From positions 405,918-469,917 of the forward strand of contig CP158972.1 of assembly GCA_040429635.1 (NCBI GenBank): a stretch of DNA of 64,000 nt, in the 5' to 3' direction. The position numbers were made by a program, and so were the translations under genes. This document shows, piece after piece, positions 25,004 to 33,913 of this stretch (position 1 is the stretch's first letter; every line of letters begins with the position of its first letter). The DNA is from Tamlana crocina (GTDB taxonomy: Bacteria > Bacteroidota > Bacteroidia > Flavobacteriales > Flavobacteriaceae). The notes beneath the pieces are model-generated. The model worked only from the letters and a program-made list of their open reading frames with translations, did no database searches and was not told the origin of the DNA.

Positions 25004-26389
25004 ATGGAAACTTCTTATATTCAGCATTTATATCGTCGTGCGGGTTTCGGTATTTTACCCGAAACATTAAAAGAATTGTCTAAAAATTCCAAGGCGGAAA
25101 TTGTAGGGAATCTTTTAAGCGAATCCAAAAACGTAACACCGCTTGAGGTTGATATTTCGGAACTCAAAACCGCTTTTTCAAGCATGATGATGGAAGGGCG
25201 ACCCGATAAGGATACGCGCCAAAAACTTCAAAAAATAAGTCGGCAAAAGCAAGTGGATTTAAATGTGGCTTGGGTAGATCGGCTTAAGCAGCCATCTGAG
25301 CTTTTACGAGAAAAAATGACGCTGTTTTGGACCAATCATTTTGTGTGCGAAGATAACAGTGTCGTGTACATTCAAAAATTTAACAATACACTTCGGAAGC
25401 ACGCGCTTGGTGATTTCGGAGATTTTGTAAAAGCCATTTCAAAGGAAGCGGCCATGACCAAATACTTAAATACTAAGCAAAACAAAAAGCAGAGGCCAAA
25501 CGAAAATTTTGCCCGCGAACTTATGGAGTTATTTACGCTTGGTGTAGGACATTATTCTGAAAACGATATTAAAGAAAGTGCCCGAGCTTTTACAGGCTAC
25601 GGACATAATTTTGCAGGCGATTTTGCTTTTAGAAAACGGCAGCACGACGAAGGTGTTAAAACCTTTTTAGGTGAAACAGGGCGTTTTACGGGCGATGATG
25701 TTATCGATATTATTTTAAAGCAAAAACAGTGTGCCAAGTATGTTTGCCGAAAAATATACCGCTATTTTGTAAACGATGTAATCGATGAAAACCATGTTGC
25801 TGAAATGGCTGATGTGTTCTACAAAGATTACAATATTGAGAACCTAATGCGCCATGTTTTTATGGCCGATTGGTTTTATGATGAGGTCAATATTGGTACT
25901 AAAATTAAGTCGCCCATCGAATTTTTAGTAGGGTTGAGCAACTTGGTTCCCATCGAATTTAACAACGACAAGCAGTTGCTATATCTTCAAAAATTACTTG
26001 GTCAATTTTTATTGCGCCCGCCCAACGTAGCAGGTTGGAAAGGTGGTAAAAATTGGATAGACAGCAATACCATCGTTCTGCGGTTAAAGTTGCCATCGTT
26101 GTTGTTGAACGGCGCTTACATTTCCAAAACGAAATCGGGTCGTGAAGATCAGCGCATGGAAATGAAAAAGGAAGCCTTTAAAAACGCTTTTAGAAGAATA
26201 AAGGCCGAAAGCGATTGGGAGTATTTCAACACAAATTTCAAAAATGTAAAAATTGAAGATTTAGAGCAACATATCTTAGCCTGCAAAGTGAATCCGGCGG
26301 CAAAACAGTATTTAAATGGTTTAGAGAAAGTTTCTAAACAGGAATACTGCGTGCAACTTATGTCGTTACCCGAATATCAAATGTGTTAA
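25004..26389 (+). CDS. DUF1800 family protein
   Basis: A 461-aa protein with the DUF1800 hallmarks: 'HLYRRAGFGILPE' at the start, 'EKMTLFWTNHFVC', 'RPNENFARELMELFTLGVGHYSENDIKESARAFTG' region, 'GDDVIDIILKQKQCAKYVCRKIYRYF' region and 'LLRPPNVAGWKGGKNWID'. No clear signal peptide is seen. The family is nearly always next to a DUF1501 gene, as here, but its function is unknown; secretion or metal-related roles have been guessed. The stop at 26389 is two bases before the DUF1501 start, so the two are translated together. Confidence 0.93.
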   Translation: METSYIQHLYRRAGFGILPETLKELSKNSKAEIVGNLLSESKNVTPLEVDISELKTAFSSMMMEGRPDKDTRQKLQKISRQKQVDLNVAWVDRLKQPSELLREKMTLFWTNHFVCEDNSVVYIQKFNNTLRKHALGDFGDFVKAISKEAAMTKYLNTKQNKKQRPNENFARELMELFTLGVGHYSENDIKESARAFTGYGHNFAGDFAFRKRQHDEGVKTFLGETGRFTGDDVIDIILKQKQCAKYVCRKIYRYFVNDVIDENHVAEMADVFYKDYNIENLMRHVFMADWFYDEVNIGTKIKSPIEFLVGLSNLVPIEFNNDKQLLYLQKLLGQFLLRPPNVAGWKGGKNWIDSNTIVLRLKLPSLLLNGAYISKTKSGREDQRMEMKKEAFKNAFRRIKAESDWEYFNTNFKNVKIEDLEQHILACKVNPAAKQYLNGLEKVSKQEYCVQLMSLPEYQMC

Positions 26390-26391
26390 TT

Positions 26392-27576
26392 ATGGACAGA
26401 AGAAAATTTTTAAAACAGTCGTCGTTAGCCAGTAGCCTCTTTTTTGTGCCGAGTTTTGTTCGGGCTTTCGAGGAAGTAGCAAGCAGTAAATTGGGTTATA
26501 AGCGTTTGGTAATTGTGCAACTGTCGGGCGGAAACGATGGATTGAATACCGTCGTGCCTTTCCGGAATGATTTGTATTATAAAGAGCGGCCTACGTTGGG
26601 TATTTCTCAAAAAGACATTATAATATTAAATGATGAAGTAGGCCTGAATAGAAATTTAGCGCCGTTGAAACGCTTGTATGATAACGGATACCTCTCCATA
26701 ATCAACAACGTGGGCTATCCCAACCCGAATCGGTCGCATTTCAGGTCGATGGATATTTGGCAAACGGCAAGTGATTCCGATGAGTATTCTCAAAGTGGAT
26801 GGATTGGGCGTTACTTGGACGAATATGGAAAACACCCCCATTCGGCCATAGAAATTGATGATAGTTTATCCTTGGCCATGAAAGGCAACCATTTTAATGC
26901 TATTGCTACCCAAGATGCCAAAGCGCTGTACAACATGTCTAAAGACCCGTTTTTTGATAATATCCACAACAACGATGTGCATTTAAGCGAACATAATTTG
27001 GGCTATTTATACAAATCCATGATTGCGGCCGAATCGTCAGCGAAATATATTTACGAAACTAGTAAAACGGTCAGTTCAAAAAAAGAATATCCCAATAATG
27101 GTTTTGCCAAACAGTTAAAAACTACGGCGCAGTTTATTAATTCGCATTTGGAGACAAAGGTGTATTACACGTCGTTGGGCGGTTTCGATACGCATGTTAA
27201 CCAATTGAACAAACAAAACCGATTGCTAAAGACCTACGCCGAAAGCATAGAAGCATTTGTTGATGATTTAAAAGCTAATAACACCTTTAAAGATACGCTT
27301 ATTTTAACCTTTTCGGAATTTGGCCGTAGGGTAAAACAAAATGCCAGTGTGGGGACAGATCACGGTACTGCAAACAACGTATTTGTTATTGGTGAAAATT
27401 TGAAAAAGCAAGGGCTTTACAACAATGTGGCGCGACTGGATAATTTGGACGACAATGGCGATTTAAAATTTGAAATCGATTTTAGAACCATTTATGCTAC
27501 GGTGTTAGGAAAGTGGCTTCAGGTTGATGATCAAAAAATTTTGAATAAATCTTTCAGTCAGCTGAACTTCGTATAA
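26392..27576 (+). CDS. DUF1501 family protein with Tat-like signal
   Basis: I start at ATG 26392, not the upstream GTG. The N-terminus MDRRKFLKQSSLASSLFFVP has the twin-arginine pattern RRKFLK followed by a hydrophobic stretch, so export folded through Tat is expected. The body shows DUF1501 blocks 'IVQLSGGNDGLNTVVP', 'NPNRSHFRSMDIWQTAS', 'SLGGFDTHVNQLNKQNRL' and 'FSEFGRRVKQNASVGTDHG', an alkaline-phosphatase-like superfamily pattern with His and Asp metal ligands. The 394-aa length is usual. Partner of the DUF1800 gene. Function in the family is not established. Confidence 0.93.
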   Translation: MDRRKFLKQSSLASSLFFVPSFVRAFEEVASSKLGYKRLVIVQLSGGNDGLNTVVPFRNDLYYKERPTLGISQKDIIILNDEVGLNRNLAPLKRLYDNGYLSIINNVGYPNPNRSHFRSMDIWQTASDSDEYSQSGWIGRYLDEYGKHPHSAIEIDDSLSLAMKGNHFNAIATQDAKALYNMSKDPFFDNIHNNDVHLSEHNLGYLYKSMIAAESSAKYIYETSKTVSSKKEYPNNGFAKQLKTTAQFINSHLETKVYYTSLGGFDTHVNQLNKQNRLLKTYAESIEAFVDDLKANNTFKDTLILTFSEFGRRVKQNASVGTDHGTANNVFVIGENLKKQGLYNNVARLDNLDDNGDLKFEIDFRTIYATVLGKWLQVDDQKILNKSFSQLNFV

Positions 27577-27582
27577 ATAAAA

Positions 27583-27619
27583 AAACCTTGACTCTGTTTC
27601 GATTTGGAGCACAAGGTTT
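27583..27619. terminator. Probable terminator after the DUF1501 gene
   Basis: AAACCTTG (27583-27590) pairs with CAAGGTTT (27612-27619) around a 21-base loop, a few bases after the stop at 27576. The T-run is weak. Confidence 0.5.
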
Positions 27620-27708
27620 AATTAAAAAGATTAATAGCAGTACAAACTTACAATTTTTGTTTCAATGAAACAAGATATAATGTTAAGTAAGGGTTAAATT
27701 AATCGTAA

Positions 27709-28842
27709 TTAATTATACTTCACTTTTCTAAGTATTCGAAGGGCTTCTTTGTAAAGTTGATATACTTCATCACTGTGCGCTTTAAGATAAGGCTTAGCTT
27801 CATTAAGTTTTTCTAAGGCTTCATGAAACGAGTTTAAATAGCAAATAAGGTAAGTGCTAGGCAGATTTTTTAAGTCGGATAGTTGTCGTTCGGTGAGTTT
27901 GAGCCCTTTTTTCAGTTTGTTTAAAATAGCATTGTTGGTGTTGTAAATGTGGTGCAGTATTTTTTTATCGAATTGTGGCGGTTCAAATAGCAGTTTAGTC
28001 TTTATGTGGTATTGTGCGTTCTCTTCAAAATTAATTAGGGTTTCTTCCAAAGGATAGTATTTTTTCGAGTCGTAAAGCCCTAAATTTACATACTCTAATA
28101 TTTTAAAACTGTCTTCGTCAATGGTGATGGCCACTTCATCCAACGCCGAAAAAAACAAACGCACCTGCTCGTTGATCAATTCAATATCCACCCGCGAATA
28201 GAACGTTTCGTCTTTTACCATTTTTTTTTGACCGGCCCAGCATACCACAAAATATTCCTTAAACACTTTGTATTGAGCGTTGTAATCTTTTCGGGTGTCC
28301 ATAAAATGAAACACCCCGTCTAGAGTGTGTTCAATATTGTTCTGCGCATTATTTTCAACGGCTTCGACAATTTTCGAGTTAACATCTTTAATTTCAATAT
28401 CGAACACTTTGGGCATGCTCATACTGCCGTCCCTAAAAAACACCGAGCCGCCGTAATATTTCCAAATGTTTTTTCTCAGCGAAGTAATTTTTCCAGTGGG
28501 GCGAATGGTTACCAATCCTACCACTTTATCTTCCGGTAAGTGCGGAAAAGCAATGTTTTCGTACTGTACAATGGGTGGATGGCTTAAATAAGCATTGATG
28601 AGGTTTTGTATTTTACTGTCGTCAAAAAAATCGACACCTATTATTTTATTGTCGGCATCGTCAACGCCAATTACTATGTACGAGTTGTTTTTGGGGTTGC
28701 TGTTCGAGAGTGCGCAAACATGCTTTAAAAACTTGGCCTTGCCTTCTTTGTGGCTAATATCGATCTTGCGTTTTTTGTCGTAAAAACTGTTTTCGTCGTT
28801 ATGGGCCAAAAGGTGTTTTATGAGTAGGCGCTTGTTAATCAT
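27709..28842 (-). CDS. Schlafen/AlbA_2-domain protein
   Basis: A 377-aa protein with an N-terminal AlbA_2 (Schlafen) domain, residues about 25-140: 'IDISHKEGKAKFLKHVCALS', then 'YIVIGVDDADNKIIGVDFFD', 'INAYLSHPPIVQYENI' and 'KVVGLVTIRPTG'. The rest is a helical region without a name that I can assign. AlbA_2 domains bind nucleic acids or act as RNases in some defence and tRNA-targeting proteins, and occur in regulators. It follows the SIR2-like gene on the same strand with 42 bp between, and that spacer contains a dispersed hairpin repeat. Function uncertain. Confidence 0.8.
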   Translation of the reverse strand: MINKRLLIKHLLAHNDENSFYDKKRKIDISHKEGKAKFLKHVCALSNSNPKNNSYIVIGVDDADNKIIGVDFFDDSKIQNLINAYLSHPPIVQYENIAFPHLPEDKVVGLVTIRPTGKITSLRKNIWKYYGGSVFFRDGSMSMPKVFDIEIKDVNSKIVEAVENNAQNNIEHTLDGVFHFMDTRKDYNAQYKVFKEYFVVCWAGQKKMVKDETFYSRVDIELINEQVRLFFSALDEVAITIDEDSFKILEYVNLGLYDSKKYYPLEETLINFEENAQYHIKTKLLFEPPQFDKKILHHIYNTNNAILNKLKKGLKLTERQLSDLKNLPSTYLICYLNSFHEALEKLNEAKPYLKAHSDEVYQLYKEALRILRKVKYN

Positions 28843-28849
28843 AATTCTT

Positions 28850-28869
28850 ATTCCTGCGAAGGTAGGAAT
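28850..28869. repeat. TTCCTGC...GTAGGAA hairpin repeat, copy 2
   Basis: ATTCCTGC, loop GAAG, GTAGGAAT, followed by CTCAT. It lies in the spacer between the SIR2-like and AlbA_2 genes and belongs to the same family as 15451-15470 and 34929-34946. Confidence 0.7.
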
Positions 28870-28884
28870 CTCATGGGTTTAAGT

Positions 28885-29955
28885 TTAGAACTCTATAGGG
28901 ATGAAGAATTGGTCGTGAAATGTTTTAGGTTCGTATAATATGGGCCCTAAATAGCCATAGTGCTGGACTTGTTTTTCAGGGATTAATCCTTTTATTTTTT
29001 CAATTATATCTTTAGAATATTTAGGGTCTTGGACATAAATTTTTTTTAGTTTGGGCATTGCGTCCAAGATGAACTTGTCAATTTTTCTATTAAAGAAAGG
29101 GAATGAATAACCTATTACAACTAGGGTTTCAGTTTCTTCAACAGAATTTTGCAAATTATTATAAAACTTGGACTCTTCTTTAAAGTTTTCCCATGCAAAA
29201 GACATATTTGGTTCGTAGTCTGAGAATAGTTTTCTGCTGCTATAGATTTCTAAGAAACTCGAAACCAAATTGACTTCATCAATATCATAATCTTCAATCA
29301 AGTCGTAAGTTTCGTTTTTTTTATTTTTTAAATTGGTTGTGCCATTAACTTTAAAAACATTAAATTCATTGTTAAGGTTTTCGGCAGAAGAGGTGGGCAT
29401 GTTCCCTTTTGAGAAAACGTTTAAAATATCTCTGCTTTCTTCAATTGTTTTGTTAGAAAATCTACTAAAAGCAATTTCTAACTGTGAATCATAATTCCAC
29501 GATAAAATTTTTAAATTACTTGGTATTTCGGATAGGCTTTCTAATATTGAAGCAAAAAAGCTATCATATCTTTTATCAAAGTGGAAGGTTTGTTCATAAA
29601 TAAAAAAACAAGATAAGATGTATTTTAGTTTTTTTAAATCGGTATGATTATCCTGTAGATATAATTTTTTTTCAAAAGTATCAATACTAGTATGGTTTTT
29701 AGCTCCATTTACTAACCAAAGAATATCTTTGTGGAATGTTTTTATTTTTTCAAACTCTAATTTTTGTCCCTCGATTGAATTAAATCTGAATAAGTGTTTT
29801 TCACCAATTCTGGATTTTTGTTGATTTTTAATGACAAAGTCAAAACTGGAAATGTAGAATTGGTTTAAAAAACCTTCTAATTTATCTGGTATTTGCTCTA
29901 CTATTGGCAATGCTTCATAGCTTGCGCCCGCTCCCAACAAATAGGTTATGTTCAT
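28885..29955 (-). CDS. SIR2-like domain protein
   Basis: A 356-aa protein starting with a Rossmann loop 'YLLGAGASYE' (GAGAS, residues 8-12), a 'SWNYDSQLE' motif at 152-160 (matching the N-x-D step of SIR2-like NAD enzymes), 'FKVNGTTN' at 201-208, and 'VVIGYSFPFFNRKIDKFI' near 280-297 (the C-terminal GYS motif). This motif set matches SIR2-like proteins, many of which are NAD-degrading antiphage effectors. At the place where a His-Gly is usual this protein has Asn-Gly, so activity is uncertain. The gene is visibly more AT-rich than its neighbours, which suggests acquisition. Its possible partner is the AlbA_2 protein downstream. Confidence 0.72.
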   Translation of the reverse strand: MNITYLLGAGASYEALPIVEQIPDKLEGFLNQFYISSFDFVIKNQQKSRIGEKHLFRFNSIEGQKLEFEKIKTFHKDILWLVNGAKNHTSIDTFEKKLYLQDNHTDLKKLKYILSCFFIYEQTFHFDKRYDSFFASILESLSEIPSNLKILSWNYDSQLEIAFSRFSNKTIEESRDILNVFSKGNMPTSSAENLNNEFNVFKVNGTTNLKNKKNETYDLIEDYDIDEVNLVSSFLEIYSSRKLFSDYEPNMSFAWENFKEESKFYNNLQNSVEETETLVVIGYSFPFFNRKIDKFILDAMPKLKKIYVQDPKYSKDIIEKIKGLIPEKQVQHYGYLGPILYEPKTFHDQFFIPIEF

Positions 29956-30229
29956 AATCTTATTTGGTTTTCAGCATAAAAATAATCAAAACCAATGTAA
30001 ATTGATTTAATTATATGTTTTGGTTTTCAATGGATTGAAAATAATTATGAGACATGCCACTTTTCAGAATATTCCTTAAAACACTTTACTTCAAAACCTC
30101 AAAAGCAATCATAATAATTGATAAAACAAAGCGAGTATGTTGCCTTTCTTGGTTTTAACCATTAATTAACGCCTTTTGAAGTTCATTTTTAACCAATTTT
30201 TAACAGCAGTGAAATAAAAATTTTAACAA
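29956..30229. other. Divergent intergenic region upstream of the SIR2-like and MoxR genes
   Basis: The 327-bp spacer (29956-30282) is AT-rich and has no supported ORF. It contains an imperfect inverted pair, TCAAAACCA near 29986-29994 and TGGTTTTCA near 30021-30029, upstream of the SIR2-like start. The MoxR promoter lies at its right end (30230-30261). Confidence 0.4.
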
Positions 30230-30261
30230 TTTGCAATGCTCAAATAAGGGCAGTATATTCG
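30230..30261 (+). promoter_or_regulatory. Promoter of the MoxR/Bat operon
   Basis: TTTG at 30230-30233, a 20-bp spacer and TATATTCG at 30254-30261 match the Bacteroidota -33/-7 pattern. The ATG at 30283 follows 22 bp later. Confidence 0.7.
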
Positions 30262-30282
30262 GGCTTTTAATAAAAATGAAAA

Positions 30283-31287
30283 ATGATGGAAGAAACAAGT
30301 ACAATTGATATTAAGTCGATTAACGAGAAAATTGAAAAGGAAAGTGCTTTTGTTGACTTGCTGATGTTGGAAATGAACAAGGTAATTGTTGGCCAAAAGT
30401 ACATGGTAGAACGATTGCTTATCGGTTTGCTCGGTCAGGGGCATATTTTGTTGGAAGGTGTTCCAGGTTTGGCAAAAACCTTGGCTATTAATACACTTTC
30501 GCAAGCGGTTCATGGTAGCTTTAGCAGGATTCAGTTTACTCCCGATCTTTTGCCGGCTGATGTTACCGGTACATTGATTTACAATATGAAGGTCAATGAT
30601 TTTTCCATCAAAAAAGGACCTATTTTTGCTAACTTCGTTTTGGCCGATGAGGTGAACAGAGCACCTGCCAAAGTACAGGCCGCGTTACTGGAAGCCATGC
30701 AGGAAAAGCAGGTAACCATTGGCGACGATACTTTTAAGTTGGACAAACCATTTTTGGTAATGGCTACCCAAAACCCGGTAGAGCAGGAGGGAACCTATCC
30801 GCTGCCAGAAGCTCAGGTAGACCGTTTTATGTTGAAAACCGTTATCGACTACCCAAAAATTGATGAGGAACAACTCATTATGCGTGCCAATTTAAAAGGT
30901 GCTTGGGAAAAAGTGAATCCAGTGGTGTCGCTCGAGCAGATTTTAAATGCACAACAAGCGGTGCGTGAGGTTTACATGGATGAGAAAATTGAAAAATACA
31001 TCCTCGATATTATTTTCGCTACACGATACCCAGAAAAATACAGACTTACCAGTTTAAAACCGTTAATTTCATTCGGTGCTTCGCCACGTGGTAGTATCAA
31101 CTTGGCCACTGCCGCAAAATGTTACGCGTTCATTAAACGTCGCGGTTACGTAATCCCAGAAGACGTGCGTGCCGTGGTTTACGATGTGCTAAGACACAGA
31201 ATTGGTATTACTTACGAAGCCGAGGCCGAAAATGTGACTTCCGTCGATATCATCAACAAAATAGTAAACGAAATAGAGGTGCCTTGA
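30283..31287 (+). CDS. MoxR-family AAA+ ATPase
   Basis: A 334-aa AAA+ protein. Walker A is GVPGLAKT (residues 59-66), Walker B 'FVLADEVNRAPAKVQ', sensor 'MATQNPVEQEGTYPLPEAQVDRF'. The C-terminal lid follows ('SLKPLISFGASPRGSINLA'). MoxR ATPases act as chaperones with von Willebrand A proteins, which are encoded just downstream (DUF58, BatA, BatB). It is the first gene of the operon and has a good promoter. ATG ATG at the start leaves a one-codon uncertainty. Confidence 0.96.
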   Translation: MMEETSTIDIKSINEKIEKESAFVDLLMLEMNKVIVGQKYMVERLLIGLLGQGHILLEGVPGLAKTLAINTLSQAVHGSFSRIQFTPDLLPADVTGTLIYNMKVNDFSIKKGPIFANFVLADEVNRAPAKVQAALLEAMQEKQVTIGDDTFKLDKPFLVMATQNPVEQEGTYPLPEAQVDRFMLKTVIDYPKIDEEQLIMRANLKGAWEKVNPVVSLEQILNAQQAVREVYMDEKIEKYILDIIFATRYPEKYRLTSLKPLISFGASPRGSINLATAAKCYAFIKRRGYVIPEDVRAVVYDVLRHRIGITYEAEAENVTSVDIINKIVNEIEVP

Positions 31288-31360
31288 TGAGTTCCGAGTT
31301 ACAAGTTTCAAGTTCAATGTTTCTAAACTTTGAACCTTAAACCTCAAACCTTGAACAATT
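31288..31360. repeat. AAGTTTCAAGTTC-type repeat remnant between MoxR and DUF58
   Basis: The spacer is made of loosely repeated units such as ACAAGTTTCAAGTTC, AAACTTTGAACC, AAACCTCAAACC and TTGAAC. The same style recurs at 36972-37012 and 57025-57065. It has no coding potential. Confidence 0.5.
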
Positions 31361-31363
31361 CAA

Positions 31364-32230
31364 ATGGATACCAAAGATTTACTAAAAAAAGTACGTAAAA
31401 TAGAGATCAAGACACGTCGGTTGTCTGATCATATTTTTGGGGGTGAATACCATTCCACCTTCAAAGGGCGTGGTATGACCTTTAGTGAGGTAAGGCAGTA
31501 TCAATTTGGCGACGATGTTCGTAATATAGATTGGAACGTTACCGCACGCTACAATGAACCTTTTGTAAAAGTGTTTGAGGAAGAACGCGAGCTAACCATG
31601 ATGTTGATGGTCGATGTTTCAGGATCGGAGTTTTTCGGAACGGAACAGCAGTTTAAAAACGAGGTGGTTACCGAAATAGCTGCGACATTGGCATTTTCGG
31701 CCACTCAAAACAACGATAAAATTGGCCTGATTTTGTTTTCCGATAAGGTTGAATTGTATATTCCGCCAAAAAAAGGCCGTTCGCACGTATTACGCATTAT
31801 TCGCGAATTGATAGAGTTTCAGCCCGAAAGTAAACAAACCAATTTGGCCGAAGCTTTAAAATTCATGCAAAACGTCATGAAAAAGAAAGCTATTGTTTTT
31901 GTGCTGTCTGATTTTATTGCCGACGATTACCACCACACCATGAAAATAGTTGCAGGGAAACACGATGTAACGGGCATACGGGTGTACGATAAACGCGAGG
32001 AGGAAATCCCTAATTTAGGTATGGTACAAATGCAGGATGAAGAAACGGGCGAGCTCATGTTGGTAAACACCTCCTCGAAAAAAGTGCGATTAAATTACGG
32101 TAAGTTTTACAACGAAAAAGTGAATTACTATAAAGAGAGCTTTACCAAATCGGGTGCCGGTGCTATTGATTGCCGTGTGGACGAAAGCTACGTGAAAAAG
32201 CTGTTGGGTTATTTTAAAAGAAGAGGATAA
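31364..32230 (+). CDS. DUF58 protein (MoxR partner)
   Basis: A 288-aa cytosolic protein with the DUF58 signature 'GRGMTFSEVRQYQFGDDVRNIDWNVTAR' in composition around residues 35-62 and a vWA-like metal site 'LMVDVSGSEFF' near 88-98. DUF58 proteins are found with MoxR ATPases and vWA proteins in nearly all Bacteroidota. It lies 76 bp after MoxR; the spacer is filled by a repeat remnant but no terminator is seen, so the operon continues. Confidence 0.94.
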   Translation: MDTKDLLKKVRKIEIKTRRLSDHIFGGEYHSTFKGRGMTFSEVRQYQFGDDVRNIDWNVTARYNEPFVKVFEEERELTMMLMVDVSGSEFFGTEQQFKNEVVTEIAATLAFSATQNNDKIGLILFSDKVELYIPPKKGRSHVLRIIRELIEFQPESKQTNLAEALKFMQNVMKKKAIVFVLSDFIADDYHHTMKIVAGKHDVTGIRVYDKREEEIPNLGMVQMQDEETGELMLVNTSSKKVRLNYGKFYNEKVNYYKESFTKSGAGAIDCRVDESYVKKLLGYFKRRG

Positions 32231-32248
32231 ACGATTTTGGATTTAAGA

Positions 32249-33913
32249 ATGACGAATTACGATTTCAGATTTATTGGTAAAGTATTAAAATTAGGAACAA
32301 ACTTCCACAAAAGTTTATTTCTGTCTTTATTCTTAATACTCAGTTCTTTATTCTCTTTTTCCCAAGTCAAATCAACCATCAATTCTAATTCTATAAAAAT
32401 TGGAGAACAGATTACTTATCATATTCAAGTAGAGGTCGATTCTACCAAATTAGTGGTTTTTCCAGAGGGGCAAACCTTTTCGCCGTTGGAAATGATTGAA
32501 TCATACAATGTCGATACTTTAAAGAACAACGATAAATTCAACCTCATTAAAAAATACGGACTCACGCAGTTCGATTCGGGGACTTATACCATCCCTAGGC
32601 AAAAAATCATCATTGGTGATAAAACATTCTTTACCGATTCGCTGCAGGTTGAAGTTCGTAATGTAGTAGTCGATTCTACCAAAGGCTTATTTGATATCAA
32701 ACCCATTATAGCCGTTGAAAAACAAGGCTGCGATTGGTGGAAATATGTGCTCATTACCTTGTTGGTGCTCGGTGCTGTGGCCTTTTTATTGTATTGGTTT
32801 ATTTGGCGAAAAAAACCATTAACCGAGGAAGAAAAAATAGCTTTGCTTCCGCCATACGACCGTGCTAAATTGGCATTGAAAAAACTGGATGAGGCCCCTT
32901 ATTTACAGGAAAAAAACCTAAAGGATTATTATTCTGAATTGACCTTTATCATCCGAAAATATTTAGATGAAAAAGTGTACGACCATGCTTTGGAAAGTAC
33001 CACTGATGAGCTAATTAACCGATTGAATTTATTAAAAGAAGCCAATCAGGTTGATTTGAGTAAAGAGGATATTAAAAATCTGGAGGCGATTTTAAAACGT
33101 GCCGATTTGGTGAAATTTGCTAAATCTGCCCCAGATATCGAGTTGGCTAAAATAGACCGCGACACCATCGATTTGGAAATAGATCACGTTAAAGAAGCCT
33201 TGCCCGAACCCACTGAAGAAGAAAAACTTCTCGATCAAAAATATCGCGAAGAGCAAGAGCGTAAAAAGAAGCGTAAAAAAGTGTGGCTTACTGTGGGTAT
33301 TAGCGTGTTTTTGCTTTTGGCCACAATCACCGGGCTTTCTGTAAAATTTGGTTTCGATTATGTAAAAGACACTATAATAGGCCACGATAGCAAAGAACTT
33401 TTAGAAGGCGAGTGGGTAACCAGCCAATATGGTGTTCCACCGGTAACCATAAGTACGCCAAAGGTTTTAAAACGCATGCCGCCGCCCATTCCTGAGGAAG
33501 CAAAGCAACAAGTAGATATGACCATGTTTGGCTACGGAAGCCTTATTGATGGGTTTAATATTGTGGTTATAAACACTAAGATTAAAAACCTAGGAGAAAA
33601 CAAAATTGAGTTGGAACAGGTTGCCGATCAAAGCATGAAAATGATTGAGCAGCAGGGTGTAGAGAATATGTTGGTGAAGAACGACAAGTTTGTAACGCCC
33701 AATGGCGCCGAAGGCCTCAAGATTTATGGTACGGGCGATTTTCCTACCATTGTACCCGACGAAAAGGAAAAAGGTAATTACACCATTTTGCTGTTCAATT
33801 CTGAAAATGTGATTCAGCAAATCTTGTTAGTTTGGAAGTTGGATGATAACTACGCCGAGCAAATGGTAGAGCGCATCTTAAATTCCGTAGAACTTAAAAA
33901 AGCAGAAAACTAA
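32249..33913 (+). CDS. Two-TM protein of the Bat operon, unknown function
   Basis: I use the ATG at 32249; a TTG at 32237 lies in repeat-like DNA. The 554-aa protein has a long N-region, a signal-like stretch ending 'FLILSSLFSFSQ', a beta-rich periplasmic domain, a first TM around residues 164-186, a cytosolic helical part ('YYSELTFIIRKYLDEKVYDH', similar in style to the BatD C-terminus), a Lys-rich segment, a second TM around 346-364, and a C-terminal domain of about 185 residues. It stands where Bacteroidota carry a BatD-like/DUF4381-like protein. The C-terminal domain may resemble PsbP/DcrB folds but this is weak. Its stop overlaps the BatA start (TAATG). Confidence 0.72.
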   Translation: MTNYDFRFIGKVLKLGTNFHKSLFLSLFLILSSLFSFSQVKSTINSNSIKIGEQITYHIQVEVDSTKLVVFPEGQTFSPLEMIESYNVDTLKNNDKFNLIKKYGLTQFDSGTYTIPRQKIIIGDKTFFTDSLQVEVRNVVVDSTKGLFDIKPIIAVEKQGCDWWKYVLITLLVLGAVAFLLYWFIWRKKPLTEEEKIALLPPYDRAKLALKKLDEAPYLQEKNLKDYYSELTFIIRKYLDEKVYDHALESTTDELINRLNLLKEANQVDLSKEDIKNLEAILKRADLVKFAKSAPDIELAKIDRDTIDLEIDHVKEALPEPTEEEKLLDQKYREEQERKKKRKKVWLTVGISVFLLLATITGLSVKFGFDYVKDTIIGHDSKELLEGEWVTSQYGVPPVTISTPKVLKRMPPPIPEEAKQQVDMTMFGYGSLIDGFNIVVINTKIKNLGENKIELEQVADQSMKMIEQQGVENMLVKNDKFVTPNGAEGLKIYGTGDFPTIVPDEKEKGNYTILLFNSENVIQQILLVWKLDDNYAEQMVERILNSVELKKAEN

